In this document: positions 32,235-40,613 of the stretch, piece by piece
How positions within the stretch are numbered: position 1 is the stretch's first letter
How the letters are laid out: the number at the start of each line of letters is the position of its first letter
Origin: Candidatus Peregrinibacteria bacterium
Lineage (GTDB): Bacteria; Patescibacteriota; Gracilibacteria; Peribacterales; Peribacteraceae
Direction of reading: 5' to 3'
NCBI GenBank assembly: GCA_030649955.1
Contig: JAUSFD010000002.1
Location: 1 to 43,836, forward strand
Length of the DNA stretch: 43,836 nt
Program-made: the position numbers and the translations under genes
Notes under the pieces: generated by a model
Database searches by the model: none
The model's input: only the letters and a program-made list of their open reading frames with translations
What the model was told of the DNA's origin: nothing

Positions 32235-34014
32235 CGCGCTTACGCCCCCACACGATGTACGCCCAGAGGAGGAAAACACCGGCCGCGTAGCATCCCAGAA
32301 GGAGTACTGCAGAGAGTGCTGGCGGCGACTGCTCCAGATTGACAATCGTGCCCTCGGGATTGAAGAGTGTGTGGAAGAGGAGGAACGCGGCGAGGGTGAA
32401 CTCGAGGAACCAGAGGAGTTTCCTCCAACGGAAGATTGCGCCACCGGCGAGGTACGGGAGCGGGAGGAGTTCCAGGAATGCGTCCTCAATCATGATCACG
32501 AAGAGGAGGTTGAGGATATCGAGCGGCACAGGATAGTTCGTGAGGAATGAACCCAAGACCCACACGATGAGTGCGAGCACGAGGAGCCACAGGATGCCGA
32601 GGAATTCGAAGAAACTCTCGCGTTTGCTGTAGACCGTCGATGCGATGACGACACCGACCGGGATGCCGTAGATATAGCCAGGACTCAGCTGGAAAGATCG
32701 ACTGATGATGACGCAGACCGCAGCGACGACGAGACCGCTCACATTCGCCTTGAACCAGCTGGGGAGGCGCCAGAACCGTGCGAGGAGGAAGAGCACGACA
32801 TCCTTCATGCATGCGGAGAGGACGATGGAGAGGATCACGATGATGGCCATGCCCAGCTGCTCCTCGGGGATGCGGAATTCCGGATTGATGTACGCCCCGA
32901 TCACGCCGTAGACGAGCACGAGTACGAGGATGAACCACGACTTGCCGCTGAAGCGCGACAGGACGAATGTATTGAAACGATCACCTTCGGTAGTGAGAAT
33001 ATTGTTGAAGAGGAAATTCGATCCCCCGACGACGAGGAAGAAGATGAACGCGAAGAGGGGGATCTTTAGGAGGGAGACCGACGTTGCACCGGCGAATCCC
33101 TGTGCGGAGACATCCGGAATGAAGGCATCGAGAAGCCAGAAGAGCAGTAACGTTAGGGCGAGTTGGAATGGAAGCCTCCCGAGGATCTGCTTCACGCGCG
33201 CTTCATCGGAAACGAGCAGGCGGCTCAGGACCACACCCGAGAGGGCGACGACGAGCGCGAAGAGGAGAGCGAGGATGCCATTACCGGCGATCGCGTGGGG
33301 ATCGAGGGAGAACTCCGACGGACGCACTATTGCATCGGGATCGATGATCGGTTCTGTGTAGCCAAAACTCTCCCGGTTGTACCAAGCACCATCAGCATCG
33401 AGCTCAATGACGATCACCGGACTACTCTCCGCAGAGTGCGAAGAGGAAGAGAGTGACGAGGAACTCTGCTCTCCCTCTTGAGAGGACCTCGATGACTGCA
33501 CAGTGACAGCGGGACGTGCAGAGGTTGTCGCTGTCGAAAGCGAAGAGCGAGCAGGAATGTCCGAGTGCGGTGCAGAGTTCACACTCGCAACAGATTTGGG
33601 TGCAGCCGAGGAAGTGGATGACCGTGGTCGAGAGGAAACACGACCGCCACCCTGTTCACCGGATTGGCTGACAGCGGATGCAGCCGTCGAAGAGGTGATT
33701 GCACCGGAATCCGCTGCGGAGGATTTCGTTTCCGCAGTGGAAGAGGTGCCCGCTTGCGCCTGTGCAGCACTGGAAGACGCAGGTGGCACTCCGGACGTCC
33801 CCGCTGTTGAATTCGCTGCACCGCCAGTTCCTGCAGTGGAAGAAGCCGTCGAAGATGTGACGACATCAGACTGTCCTGCAGATGACCTGGGCAGGACGAT
33901 CACTTCCGCTTCCCTCTCCGCAGCAGCACTCGCAGATGCTTCTCCAGGAGTCTGGGCTGCGACGGGGAGCGAGCTCAGGCAGAGCGTGACGATGAGGAGT
34001 GCGAGACGTCGCAT
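32218..34014 (-). CDS. Polytopic membrane protein with Ser/Thr/Ala-rich exported region
   Basis: A 598-residue protein that I do not recognise. A signal peptide (LALLIVTLCLSSLPVAAQ) is followed by about 160 residues of low-complexity Ser/Ala/Thr-rich sequence (for example SSSSLSSSSHS), mucin-like and probably extended. The last 380 residues contain about 11-12 membrane helices (ILALLFALVVALSGVVLSRLL ... IPLFAFIFFLVVGGSNFLFNN ... AVLLLGCYAAGVFLLWAYIVW). A start at 34014 is supported by TATACT (34023-34028) eight bases upstream; earlier ATGs precede that box. The fusion of a glycosylation-prone stalk to a transporter-like core is unusual. No catalytic motif is visible. Confidence 0.75.
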   Translation of the reverse strand: MRRLALLIVTLCLSSLPVAAQTPGEASASAAAEREAEVIVLPRSSAGQSDVVTSSTASSTAGTGGAANSTAGTSGVPPASSSAAQAQAGTSSTAETKSSAADSGAITSSTAASAVSQSGEQGGGRVSSRPRSSTSSAAPKSVASVNSAPHSDIPARSSLSTATTSARPAVTVQSSRSSQEGEQSSSSLSSSSHSAESSPVIVIELDADGAWYNRESFGYTEPIIDPDAIVRPSEFSLDPHAIAGNGILALLFALVVALSGVVLSRLLVSDEARVKQILGRLPFQLALTLLLFWLLDAFIPDVSAQGFAGATSVSLLKIPLFAFIFFLVVGGSNFLFNNILTTEGDRFNTFVLSRFSGKSWFILVLVLVYGVIGAYINPEFRIPEEQLGMAIIVILSIVLSACMKDVVLFLLARFWRLPSWFKANVSGLVVAAVCVIISRSFQLSPGYIYGIPVGVVIASTVYSKRESFFEFLGILWLLVLALIVWVLGSFLTNYPVPLDILNLLFVIMIEDAFLELLPLPYLAGGAIFRWRKLLWFLEFTLAAFLLFHTLFNPEGTIVNLEQSPPALSAVLLLGCYAAGVFLLWAYIVWGRKRATDTD

Positions 34015-34114
34015 AGCAGCGGAGTATAGCAAAATGGACATCCTTGCACTCATAAAATTCTCTTAGCAGCAGGCGAACACGTACGAAATGAGCATGTACT
34101 CCCTACCACACGCG

Positions 34115-34687
34115 TTACTGCCCTGGCGCCGCTTGCCCACCGAGGAGTGCCTTGCGATCGCTCTCGTAGGCATTCAGACAGAGCTTGCTCTCGCCGCAGG
34201 CATCCTCCGCGGCGCGGAAATCCTTCCCTGCAGCGGTTTCATTCCCCATCTCCATGGAGAGGAGCGCACGGCGGTTCCTGTAGTACCAGTCACCGGGCCG
34301 TGCCTTCACCGCCTGCGTGTACTTATCCATTGCTGCCTTTTGATCAGGAGGTTTTTTTGCGAGATCCAGCTGCGCCTGCTCCACGAGCTTGTCGTTATCC
34401 ATGATGTCCTTCACAACGGCTCCCGCATCCACTGCGGCATTGCCAGCGGGATCCGGCTCCCCATCCGGTCCCTTCACATCGGGCTTCATCCAGTTGGGTG
34501 AGTTGACCAACGCGCCTCTGGCCATGGCCTTCCCCGTCAGGTTCCCATTCTCATCGTAGAGCCCGTGGAGCTTGCCCCACTCCTTCGCGAAGTCCAAGAC
34601 CAGTTCCTTGTCCTTCTTCTCGCACGCTGTCAGGAGCAACGAGAGAACGAGGAGCGAGACCCCGATGCTGGCGCGTGCGCGTGTCAT
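34115..34687 (-). CDS. Lipoprotein with TPR-like helices
   Basis: A 190-residue predicted lipoprotein with lipobox LLTACEKK (Cys about 22). The C-terminal half (AAMDKYTQAVKARPGDWYYRNRRALLSMEMGNETAAGKDFRAAEDACGE) reads as one or two tetratricopeptide helical pairs, normally used for protein contacts. Its ATG overlaps the stop of the upstream gene (ATGA), so the two are translationally coupled and probably form one complex at the membrane surface. No enzymatic motif is seen. Confidence 0.8.
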   Translation of the reverse strand: MTRARASIGVSLLVLSLLLTACEKKDKELVLDFAKEWGKLHGLYDENGNLTGKAMARGALVNSPNWMKPDVKGPDGEPDPAGNAAVDAGAVVKDIMDNDKLVEQAQLDLAKKPPDQKAAMDKYTQAVKARPGDWYYRNRRALLSMEMGNETAAGKDFRAAEDACGESKLCLNAYESDRKALLGGQAAPGQ

Positions 34688-35304
34688 TGTGAGGAGGATG
34701 AGGAGGAGGAGAGCAATTCCCGGAGGGCATCGATGTCCGCACTGAGGACCTCATCGATGCGGACGTCGCCGTACGCGATGCGCATGAATTCCTCATCGGT
34801 CATCTGTCCCTGTGCCACCTTCTGAATGTCCTCCATGCGGCCAGCGACGGTCATGTACGAGCGGTCTTTCTCATCGTAGAACTCCAGGCCAACGACCGCG
34901 ACTCCGCTCTGACGCGCCGTTGCTGTCGTTCCCAGAGTCACCAATGTTTGGATAACGGGATCTCTCTGTCCGCGCACGAAGGTGAATCCCTCCGTTGCCC
35001 TCAGGACGGCGAAGGCGATGGACGCAGTCCCCTCCTTCATGGGGAGGACGTAGAGATGGACACCGTTCGGGCTTAGACCCGCAGCCTTCGCTTCCTGCAA
35101 CATCTTCGCGGATGCCACTCGGTCCGGCGTGGGGCTGAGCAGCTTTTCCGCACGCGTCGAGCCAATGCCGAGTCTCTCCGGCACGCGGAAGAGGAGCCCC
35201 AGTACCAGCCCGAGGAGGACCAGGATGATGAGCAGGAACCAGAGGCAACCTCGGAGGCAGCCGCGCTTTTTCTTCACCCGAGGGGAGGAGTCAGATCGTG
35301 CCAT
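34684..35304 (-). CDS. Membrane-anchored hypothetical protein
   Basis: A 206-residue protein with a basic cytoplasmic N-terminus (SPRVKKKRGCLRGCL), one strong membrane helix (WFLLIILVLLGLVLGLLF) and an extracytoplasmic alpha/beta domain (about 50-195) ending in a Ser-rich tail. The Cys-x-x-x-Cys just before the helix could be acylated or bind metal. Family unknown. It overlaps the TPR lipoprotein start by four bases. Confidence 0.75.
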   Translation of the reverse strand: MARSDSSPRVKKKRGCLRGCLWFLLIILVLLGLVLGLLFRVPERLGIGSTRAEKLLSPTPDRVASAKMLQEAKAAGLSPNGVHLYVLPMKEGTASIAFAVLRATEGFTFVRGQRDPVIQTLVTLGTTATARQSGVAVVGLEFYDEKDRSYMTVAGRMEDIQKVAQGQMTDEEFMRIAYGDVRIDEVLSADIDALRELLSSSSSSSQ

Positions 35305-35367
35305 AGAGACGGAAATACCAAGCTACGCTATACCCGCGAAGAGGCCAATGCAAAGGGAAGGAGACCG

Positions 35368-36474
35368 CTACGCGTGGTCCGTTCGCCCCATGTCGAGGAC
35401 GATACGGCCGCGATCCTTCGCCTCCGTCTCCGCGGGTGTCTCTGTAATGAGCTGTCCACATGCTGCCGCGATATCGTCCCCCATCGTCTTCCTCTGCGTC
35501 ACGTCGAGGCCATAGTCGCGGAGGATCTGCTTGAAGGCATCGATGCGCTGATCACTGCTACGGGAAAAGGTTTTCCCAGCAACGGGGTTGTACGGGATCA
35601 GGTTGATCTTGCTCGCCGCAGTTTTGCGAATGTACCTCCCCAGTTCATGCGCGAGCTCCAGTGTATCGTTCACCCCCGTGATGAGCGTGTATTCGTAAGT
35701 GATGTGGTGGCGCTGATTGCCCTTGAGCTTCGCGTACCTGTGCGACCAGTCTGCGAGCTTCTTCAGGAACTCTGGCACCGTCGTGGGAACGATCTCCTCC
35801 CGCCGCTGCTGGTTCGCACTGTGGAGGGAGACCGCGACGCGCACCGGTGGCCAATCATCGTCCGTGAGCAGCTTCTCCATCTGCATGATCACCCCCACCG
35901 TGGAGACGGTGATGCGCGTCGGCCCGATGTCCGTGTACTCGAGCCACGTGTGGATTGCCTTTTTCACATTGTCGTAGTTCGTCATCGGCTCACCCATGCC
36001 CATGAAGACAACGTTGCTGATGCGCGTTGCGAGGCTGGGTTGTGTGCGCAAGTGCGCCTGCCAGAACCGGTACTGATCCATGATCTCATCACTCGTGAGG
36101 CTGCGTTTGAAGCCCATCGCACCCGTTGCACAGAACGTGCACTTCATCGCGCACCCGATCTGCGAGCTCACGCAGATAGTCCACTGCCCGCGCTTGTTGA
36201 GCATCAGCACACTCTCGAACCGCTTCCCATCCGCGGCGATGAGCACCGCCTTGAACGTATCGTCGCTGTGACTCCGGTACATCCTCTCCGCTCTACAGGT
36301 GATCCACGGCATCGCATCGATGAGCGTCTCGCGCATCGCCTTCGGGAGGGTCTTCACGTCCTCCCACCCCTTCGCATTGGGCGTGAAGAGCGCCTGTTCG
36401 ACCTGCTTCCAACGGTACGCTGGTTCATCGGGAAACAGTGCGCGGAAGAGGGATTCGCGGGTCTGAGGGGACAT
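35368..36474 (-). CDS. rlmN: 23S rRNA/tRNA (adenine-2-C)-methyltransferase RlmN
   Basis: A 368-residue radical-SAM enzyme that methylates C2 of A2503 in 23S rRNA (and A37 in some tRNAs). The iron-sulfur motif CxxxCxxC is C108-C112-C115 in IGCAMKCTFCATG; MGMGEPMTNYDNV is the glycine-rich SAM motif; the methyl-carrying Cys is in GDDIAAACGQL near the end (about 339), matching E. coli Cys355. Length is normal for the family. TATAGT (36485-36490, minus strand) lies ten bases before the ATG. Single-gene transcript. Confidence 0.96.
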   Translation of the reverse strand: MSPQTRESLFRALFPDEPAYRWKQVEQALFTPNAKGWEDVKTLPKAMRETLIDAMPWITCRAERMYRSHSDDTFKAVLIAADGKRFESVLMLNKRGQWTICVSSQIGCAMKCTFCATGAMGFKRSLTSDEIMDQYRFWQAHLRTQPSLATRISNVVFMGMGEPMTNYDNVKKAIHTWLEYTDIGPTRITVSTVGVIMQMEKLLTDDDWPPVRVAVSLHSANQQRREEIVPTTVPEFLKKLADWSHRYAKLKGNQRHHITYEYTLITGVNDTLELAHELGRYIRKTAASKINLIPYNPVAGKTFSRSSDQRIDAFKQILRDYGLDVTQRKTMGDDIAAACGQLITETPAETEAKDRGRIVLDMGRTDHA

Positions 36475-36566
36475 GGTCTTGGAGACTATACCTGAACACT
36501 AAAAACAGCACAGAACACGCTTTCTAGAACTCCACGCCCATATTAGACTAAAATACAATTTTTTGT

Positions 36567-36572
36567 TATAAT
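36567..36572 (+). promoter_or_regulatory. -10 box of the small exported protein gene
   Basis: Consensus TATAAT at 36567-36572, with only a weak -35 (TAGACT or TTAGAC near 36543-36549). It lies 43 bases before the ATG at 36616, one of the few genes here with a real leader. Confidence 0.45.
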
Positions 36573-36615
36573 AATAGCAAGGACAACGCAAAGAAACACC
36601 TACTCCCCTCCCCCT

Positions 36616-37011
36616 ATGAAGCGCACGCAATCTCGTATCGTGAAGATGGTCGCGCTGGCGATCATGACCATCGCCGTGAGTATCCCCATGGATCCCTCGA
36701 AGAACTGGCTGCACCTCACGGAGGAGGAGAGGAAGTTGGAGTACGCGATCAAGCACGATGATGACTCCATGTACGCCGCGGCGAGTGCGTCATCGTCTTC
36801 CGTAACTGCAGTCGCTGTAGAGGAAACAAACGTTGCCTCTGAGGAAGCCCCTTCGAAGAAGAGAGTCTTCCGGCCACGACCGAAGACCATCGTCGCCTCC
36901 ATGGAATTGGAGGAAGAGCCGGAGGAACCGGCATTCACACCCGTCACCCACTTCGCTGCACGCAACAGTAAAGTGCAGAGAGAGCTCATCAAGGAGCAGC
37001 GAGAGGAGTGA
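36616..37011 (+). CDS. Small exported or membrane-tethered hypothetical protein
   Basis: A 131-residue protein of no known family. A basic start and hydrophobic stretch (IVKMVALAIMTIAVSIPM) suggest export or a membrane tether. The rest is polar and low-complexity: Ser/Ala-rich (YAAASASSSSVTAVAV), Lys/Arg/Pro-rich, then Glu/Pro-rich, ending in a charged helix (KVQRELIKEQREE). It is probably disordered. Its codon use looks like that of its neighbours. Confidence 0.6.
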   Translation: MKRTQSRIVKMVALAIMTIAVSIPMDPSKNWLHLTEEERKLEYAIKHDDDSMYAAASASSSSVTAVAVEETNVASEEAPSKKRVFRPRPKTIVASMELEEEPEEPAFTPVTHFAARNSKVQRELIKEQREE

Positions 37012-37095
37012 GTTCTCTGAGAAGTGGATACTATCGACCGAGCGAGAACTCGTGCCCTCCTACTTTCTCAGGGCAGGGAGAGAGGTGATTGGTAT

Positions 37096-37124
37096 TTGAC
37101 GTGTTATTGATAAGATGTTATTTT
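37096..37124 (+). promoter_or_regulatory. Promoter of the second GT2 gene
   Basis: TTGACG (37096-37101), 17 bp, TATTTT (37119-37124), 8 bases to the ATG at 37133; a leaderless arrangement. Confidence 0.6.
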
Positions 37125-37132
37125 AATACCTC

Positions 37133-38506
37133 ATGCAACACCGCCGGAAAGCCACATTCACCGTGCCCTTCATCCTCGCACTGTACATTCCCACAACGCT
37201 CGTCGCGTGCTTCGCCCTCACGAAGACGTACGTGGCGACGAACGAATTCGCATTCATGCGACTCGGCATCCTCCTGCTCTTCATGCCGATCCTCATCAAG
37301 TACCTCCTGCACCTCCTCATCGCCCCGTGGTACCCCGTCATCGAATTCTTCCGCGCGCGGAAGCGGCCGAAGAGTTTCCTACCCACCGTGTCCGTCCTCA
37401 TCCCAGCATGGAATGAGGAGGTCGGCATTCTCGCGACGGTGCGTTCGGTCCTCCAGACCCACTATCCCCACCTAGAAATCATCGTCATCAACGATGGATC
37501 AACGGACGGCACGCACGAGAGAGTCACAGCGTTCATCGCGGAGTGGAAGAAGGGAGTGCACACATCGAAAGCCTCTTTGCAGTACAAGCGTGTACCGAAT
37601 GGTGGGAAGGCGCGCGCACTCAACGCCGGCCTCGCCATGGCAACAGGCGAGATTATCATCACCATCGATGCCGATAGCGCAATGGATCCGCGGGCAATCC
37701 GGAACATGGTGAAGCACTTCTCTGATGCGCGCGTCGCCTCCGTCGCGGGGAATGTCGCCATTGGGAAGAATCGCAAGCCCATCGGCCTCCTGCAGCAACT
37801 GGAGTACCTGTACGGATTCTTCTTCAAGCGCGCAGACTCCCTCCTCAACGCTGTGTACATCGTCGGCGGAGCCGCGGGAGCGTACCGCAGGAAACTCCTC
37901 CTCGCGCTCGGCGGGTTCGACGAGACGATCATCACAGAGGACATCGAGATGTCCACGCGCCTGCAGGATGAGGGATACCGCGTGCGCTACGCAGCAGATG
38001 CCATCGTGTACACAGAGGGGCCCGCGGACATCCGTGCGCTGTGTCAGCAGCGTCTGCGGTGGAAGTTTGGACGGCTCCTGACGTTCTACAAGTACCGCCA
38101 CCTCTTCTTCAGTGTGAAACGAAAACACAACACGTACCTCTGCTTCCTCATTCTGCCGATTGCCCTCTTCGCGGAATTCCTTCTCTTCTTTGAAGGTGCA
38201 CTCCTCACCATCTTCTACACCTACACGGTGTTCACGAACGATTACCTGCCCCTCCTCATCGTCATCCTCCTGCTCACAGCGATCGTGTGCTTCCAGATCC
38301 TCCTCGATACGAATACTCGCTACCACACGAACCTCCTGCTCCTCGCACCAGGCGCGTGGATCCTCTTCTATCTGATCGACATCGTGGAGTACCAAGCACT
38401 CATCCGCAGCCTCTGGTACTTGATGAGACGCGAGCATCCCATCTGGCAGCGTTGGGTACGCGTGGGGGTATTTGGACAGGCAGTGAAAGGAGGGAAACTC
38501 TCCTGA
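37133..38506 (+). CDS. Processive GT2 glycosyltransferase (PgaC/hyaluronan-synthase-like)
   Basis: A 457-residue inner-membrane GT2 enzyme, distinct from the BcsA-like one at 10546-12084. Two N-terminal helices (about 9-30 and 42-62) precede a complete catalytic domain: VSVLIPAWNEEVGILATVRS, INDGSTDGT, DADS (DxD), ITEDIEMSTRL (TED) and QQRLRWKFG (QxxRW). Three to four C-terminal helices follow (LCFLILPIALFAEFLLFF ... LLIVILLLTAIVCFQILL). This is the PgaC/IcaA/NodC/HAS organisation, so a poly-N-acetylglucosamine- or chitin-like polymer is the first guess. No deacetylase (PgaB) or export partner is adjacent. The gene stands alone after its promoter. Confidence 0.88.
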   Translation: MQHRRKATFTVPFILALYIPTTLVACFALTKTYVATNEFAFMRLGILLLFMPILIKYLLHLLIAPWYPVIEFFRARKRPKSFLPTVSVLIPAWNEEVGILATVRSVLQTHYPHLEIIVINDGSTDGTHERVTAFIAEWKKGVHTSKASLQYKRVPNGGKARALNAGLAMATGEIIITIDADSAMDPRAIRNMVKHFSDARVASVAGNVAIGKNRKPIGLLQQLEYLYGFFFKRADSLLNAVYIVGGAAGAYRRKLLLALGGFDETIITEDIEMSTRLQDEGYRVRYAADAIVYTEGPADIRALCQQRLRWKFGRLLTFYKYRHLFFSVKRKHNTYLCFLILPIALFAEFLLFFEGALLTIFYTYTVFTNDYLPLLIVILLLTAIVCFQILLDTNTRYHTNLLLLAPGAWILFYLIDIVEYQALIRSLWYLMRREHPIWQRWVRVGVFGQAVKGGKLS

Positions 38507-38921
38507 GGAAAACTCGCGACCTGCTGTTCGAAATGCACAAGGAATTCCTTGGAGAATCGTCATTTCGAAGTATATCGAGGTACAGATCTACGTCCCACGG
38601 GGCACGTAAAAACGCTTCTCGTGCGCTGATGGAGTTACCTCTCAACCAGAATGAGTGGCTGCGCCACGTGGTCGCGACTCACCCCGTAAAGGGACGTGGT
38701 CCATATGTGGGGCTGTACGTCCTGCGAGCGATTGTACGTAGCTACCCTCGTAGAGACTATTCGAACTTTTGGGCTGAGACTCAAGACACATGTGATCTGT
38801 CGCATTGCCGATCAAGGAGGTCGATTGCGTATCGGCTCCACACCAGCAATAATGGGAACCCGTAAGGAACTGCTCTTTGAGACGTCTCAATTGTTGTTCC
38901 CCTCATTTCCCCTCTTCTCGT
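38507..38921. other. 415-base gap without a recognised gene
   Basis: Open frames here are short or continue as shadows from the GT2 gene. I see a small hairpin GTGG-ctgcg-CCAC (near 38656-38668) and a perfect palindrome GAGACGTCTC (38878-38887) shortly before the next gene, a possible protein-binding site. No tRNA or known RNA motif was found. Confidence 0.4.
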
Positions 38922-39071
38922 ATGAATGCCATTATACCGTTTGTCGTTCTCCTCGTTGTCGCGCTGATCTTCAACTACATTCCGATGGACGGAAAACTGA
39001 AGCAAATCGGTTTCGTTATCATCGGCGTCGTTGCCATCATCATGCTCCTCAGGTTCGCGGGCATTGTGTAG
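38922..39071 (+). CDS. Small two-helix membrane protein (Thivi_2564-like)
   Basis: A 49-residue protein. It has one helix (IIPFVVLLVVALIFNYI), a short PMDGKLKQ loop and a second helix (IGFVIIGVVAIIMLLRFAGIV). The central hIPMDxKhKxIhxhhhhhhhhhhLL pattern is that of the small Thivi_2564 membrane family of unknown function found in many bacteria. An upstream in-frame ATG would add a poor N-terminal extension; ATG 38922 is preferred. Confidence 0.7.
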   Translation: MNAIIPFVVLLVVALIFNYIPMDGKLKQIGFVIIGVVAIIMLLRFAGIV

Positions 39072-39170
39072 CTCTGTTTGAAGCCTGTGACACACGCAGA
39101 ACGATCACGTGCGAAAGGGGGCAGCCTCGCCCTCCTTCGCTACACCGAGACTCTGAAACCGCCAACCCCA

Positions 39171-39193
39171 GCGTAGCCGTATCGCAGATTTGG
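39171..39193. repeat. Fragment of the tRNA-end repeat (GCGTAGCCGTATCGCAG core)
   Basis: The 23 bases from GCGTAGCCG to ATTTGG are identical to the last 23 bases of both full-length repeats at 40614-40726 and 41483-41594. The rest of the element is missing or decayed here. Confidence 0.65.
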
Positions 39194-39284
39194 AAGTATT
39201 TTCAGAAAGAGTAGTGGGCCACGTTTGTTTCCTCAAGGAAGCAGAATGGAATAGTATCCTTGAAGATTTTCCCCCGTCCCAACC

Positions 39285-39833
39285 ATGCGCACACCCCAGC
39301 TCATCGTGATGACAAGTATGTTCCTCTTAACACTCACAGCGTGCCAGTCAACAGAGCCTCAAAAGAGTGCGACTTCTTCACATGTCTCAAAAGCTGTCGC
39401 CGTCCTCACTCCATCGAGTGGCAGTTCCGTTCGAGGAACGGTGACCTTCAGTGAAGAGAATGGAAGCGTGACGATCTCTGCGTCTCTCACGGGACTCACA
39501 CCGGGACAGCATGGGTTCCATATCCACGAATGGGGCGACATCAATTGCAGCGATGGAATGTGTACCGGCAGTCACTTCAACCCGACAGGTTCCCAGCACG
39601 GTGATGCCGACGCAACGGAGCGACATGTCGGTGATCTGGGTAACAGCGATGCTGACGCCAGCGGGAATGCCACATTCCAGCGGACGGATAGCGTTCTCTC
39701 GCTGAATGGACCGCACTCAGTGATCGGTCGCGCCATCGTTGTCCATGCCAATCAGGACGACTTCTCCCAACCGACGGGAAATGCCGGCGGACGCGTCGCC
39801 TACGGTGTCATCGGCATCAGCGAGATACAGTAA
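39285..39833 (+). CDS. sodC: Cu/Zn superoxide dismutase, lipoprotein
   Basis: A 182-residue extracytoplasmic Cu/Zn SOD that converts superoxide to H2O2 and O2. Lipobox LTAC gives a lipidated Cys20. Metal ligands are all present: Cu site H79 and H81 (GFHIHEWG) and H154 (VVHAN); bridging/Zn H97 (GSHFNP), H105 (SQHG), H114 and D117 (ERHVGDLGN). The active-site Arg is R170 in GNAGGRVAYGVIGI. The conserved Cys that normally follows this Arg (RxACG) is Tyr173 here, so the classical subunit disulfide cannot form; C88 and C93 in DINCSDGMC could make a local bridge instead. It fits the oxidative theme with the haem peroxidase, which would use the H2O2 product. Confidence 0.93.
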   Translation: MRTPQLIVMTSMFLLTLTACQSTEPQKSATSSHVSKAVAVLTPSSGSSVRGTVTFSEENGSVTISASLTGLTPGQHGFHIHEWGDINCSDGMCTGSHFNPTGSQHGDADATERHVGDLGNSDADASGNATFQRTDSVLSLNGPHSVIGRAIVVHANQDDFSQPTGNAGGRVAYGVIGISEIQ

Positions 39834-40079
39834 ATTCTCGATGTTTTGTCCTACCCTCTTGCTAGAGCAGGAGAAGGGCATGCATGAATGTATCACCCAT
39901 GCTGCATAGCTTGCGATGCAGAAGGACAGACCAGAAGGTTCTCGACGCAAACTCCGTGGCGTTCTTTCCAAGAGAATACCGATAGTGGATGTATAGAGGC
40001 CCTACGGGGAGCCCAATACCCTTTCTTTTATGGCTGAATACTGTAGTATGTTCTACTGCATTTCTTCCTCAGCCTCGTT

Positions 40080-40610
40080 ATGAAGCCTAGGATCACTTCC
40101 CGTTTCGCACTGCCGCTCGTTACAGCAGCCTTGCTCTTCGCAATCGTTGCCCCCGTAGCGCATGGCGCCATCAGGGCCGTGGGAAAGCACAAAGGAGACT
40201 ATCTCCCTGCACATAACTTCAAACTTGAAATCGACGGCGTCATTTCCGGCGGATTCAAGGAAATCAGCGGGCTAGAATCCGAAATAGAGGTGATCGAATT
40301 CAGGGATGGCGATGATCCCATCACACACAAGCGGGCGGGAATCCATCGCTACGGCAACATCGTGCTTAAGCGCGGCCTCATGGACGAGTCGGATGAACTC
40401 CGCCAATGGTACAAGAAAGTGCTTGCAGGCCAGACCGATCGTAAATCAGGATCCGTCATCTATCTGGACCGTGCGGGACAAGAGGTGCTGCGCTACAACT
40501 TCTTCGAGGCATGGCCGTGCAAATGGAAACTGCCCGAACTCTCTACGGATGGCAGTTCTGCTGCTACCGAAGAAATCGAGATCTGTCTGGAGAAGATAGA
40601 GCGGAAATAG
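40080..40610 (+). CDS. Phage/T6SS-type tail tube protein (gp19 family) with Sec signal peptide
   Basis: A 176-residue protein. Residues about 38-175 match the T4 gp19/tail-tube family used in phage tails and extracellular contractile injection systems: NFKLEIDGVISGGFKEISGLESEIEVIEFRDG, then HRYGNIVLKRGLMDESDELRQWYKKV, then SGSVIYLDRAGQEVLRYNFFEAWPCKW, ending EEIEICLEKIE. In phages and injection systems this protein has no export signal and assembles in the cytoplasm. Here a textbook signal peptide precedes it: basic start, core FALPLVTAALLFAIVAPV and an AHG/A cleavage region. No sheath, baseplate or other tail gene is nearby, so it is an orphan, followed four bases later by a tRNA-end repeat. 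Function unknown; a surface tube or polymer is possible. Confidence 0.85.
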   Translation: MKPRITSRFALPLVTAALLFAIVAPVAHGAIRAVGKHKGDYLPAHNFKLEIDGVISGGFKEISGLESEIEVIEFRDGDDPITHKRAGIHRYGNIVLKRGLMDESDELRQWYKKVLAGQTDRKSGSVIYLDRAGQEVLRYNFFEAWPCKWKLPELSTDGSSAATEEIEICLEKIERK

Positions 40611-40613
40611 TTT

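Noticed and set aside
37499-38563. Minus-strand frame opposite the second GT2 gene
   Set aside because: Shadow of a gene with intact DxD, TED and QxxRW motifs.
40080-40610. Prophage or contractile injection locus
   Set aside because: Only the tube protein is present; no sheath, baseplate, terminase, integrase or lysis gene was found within the window.
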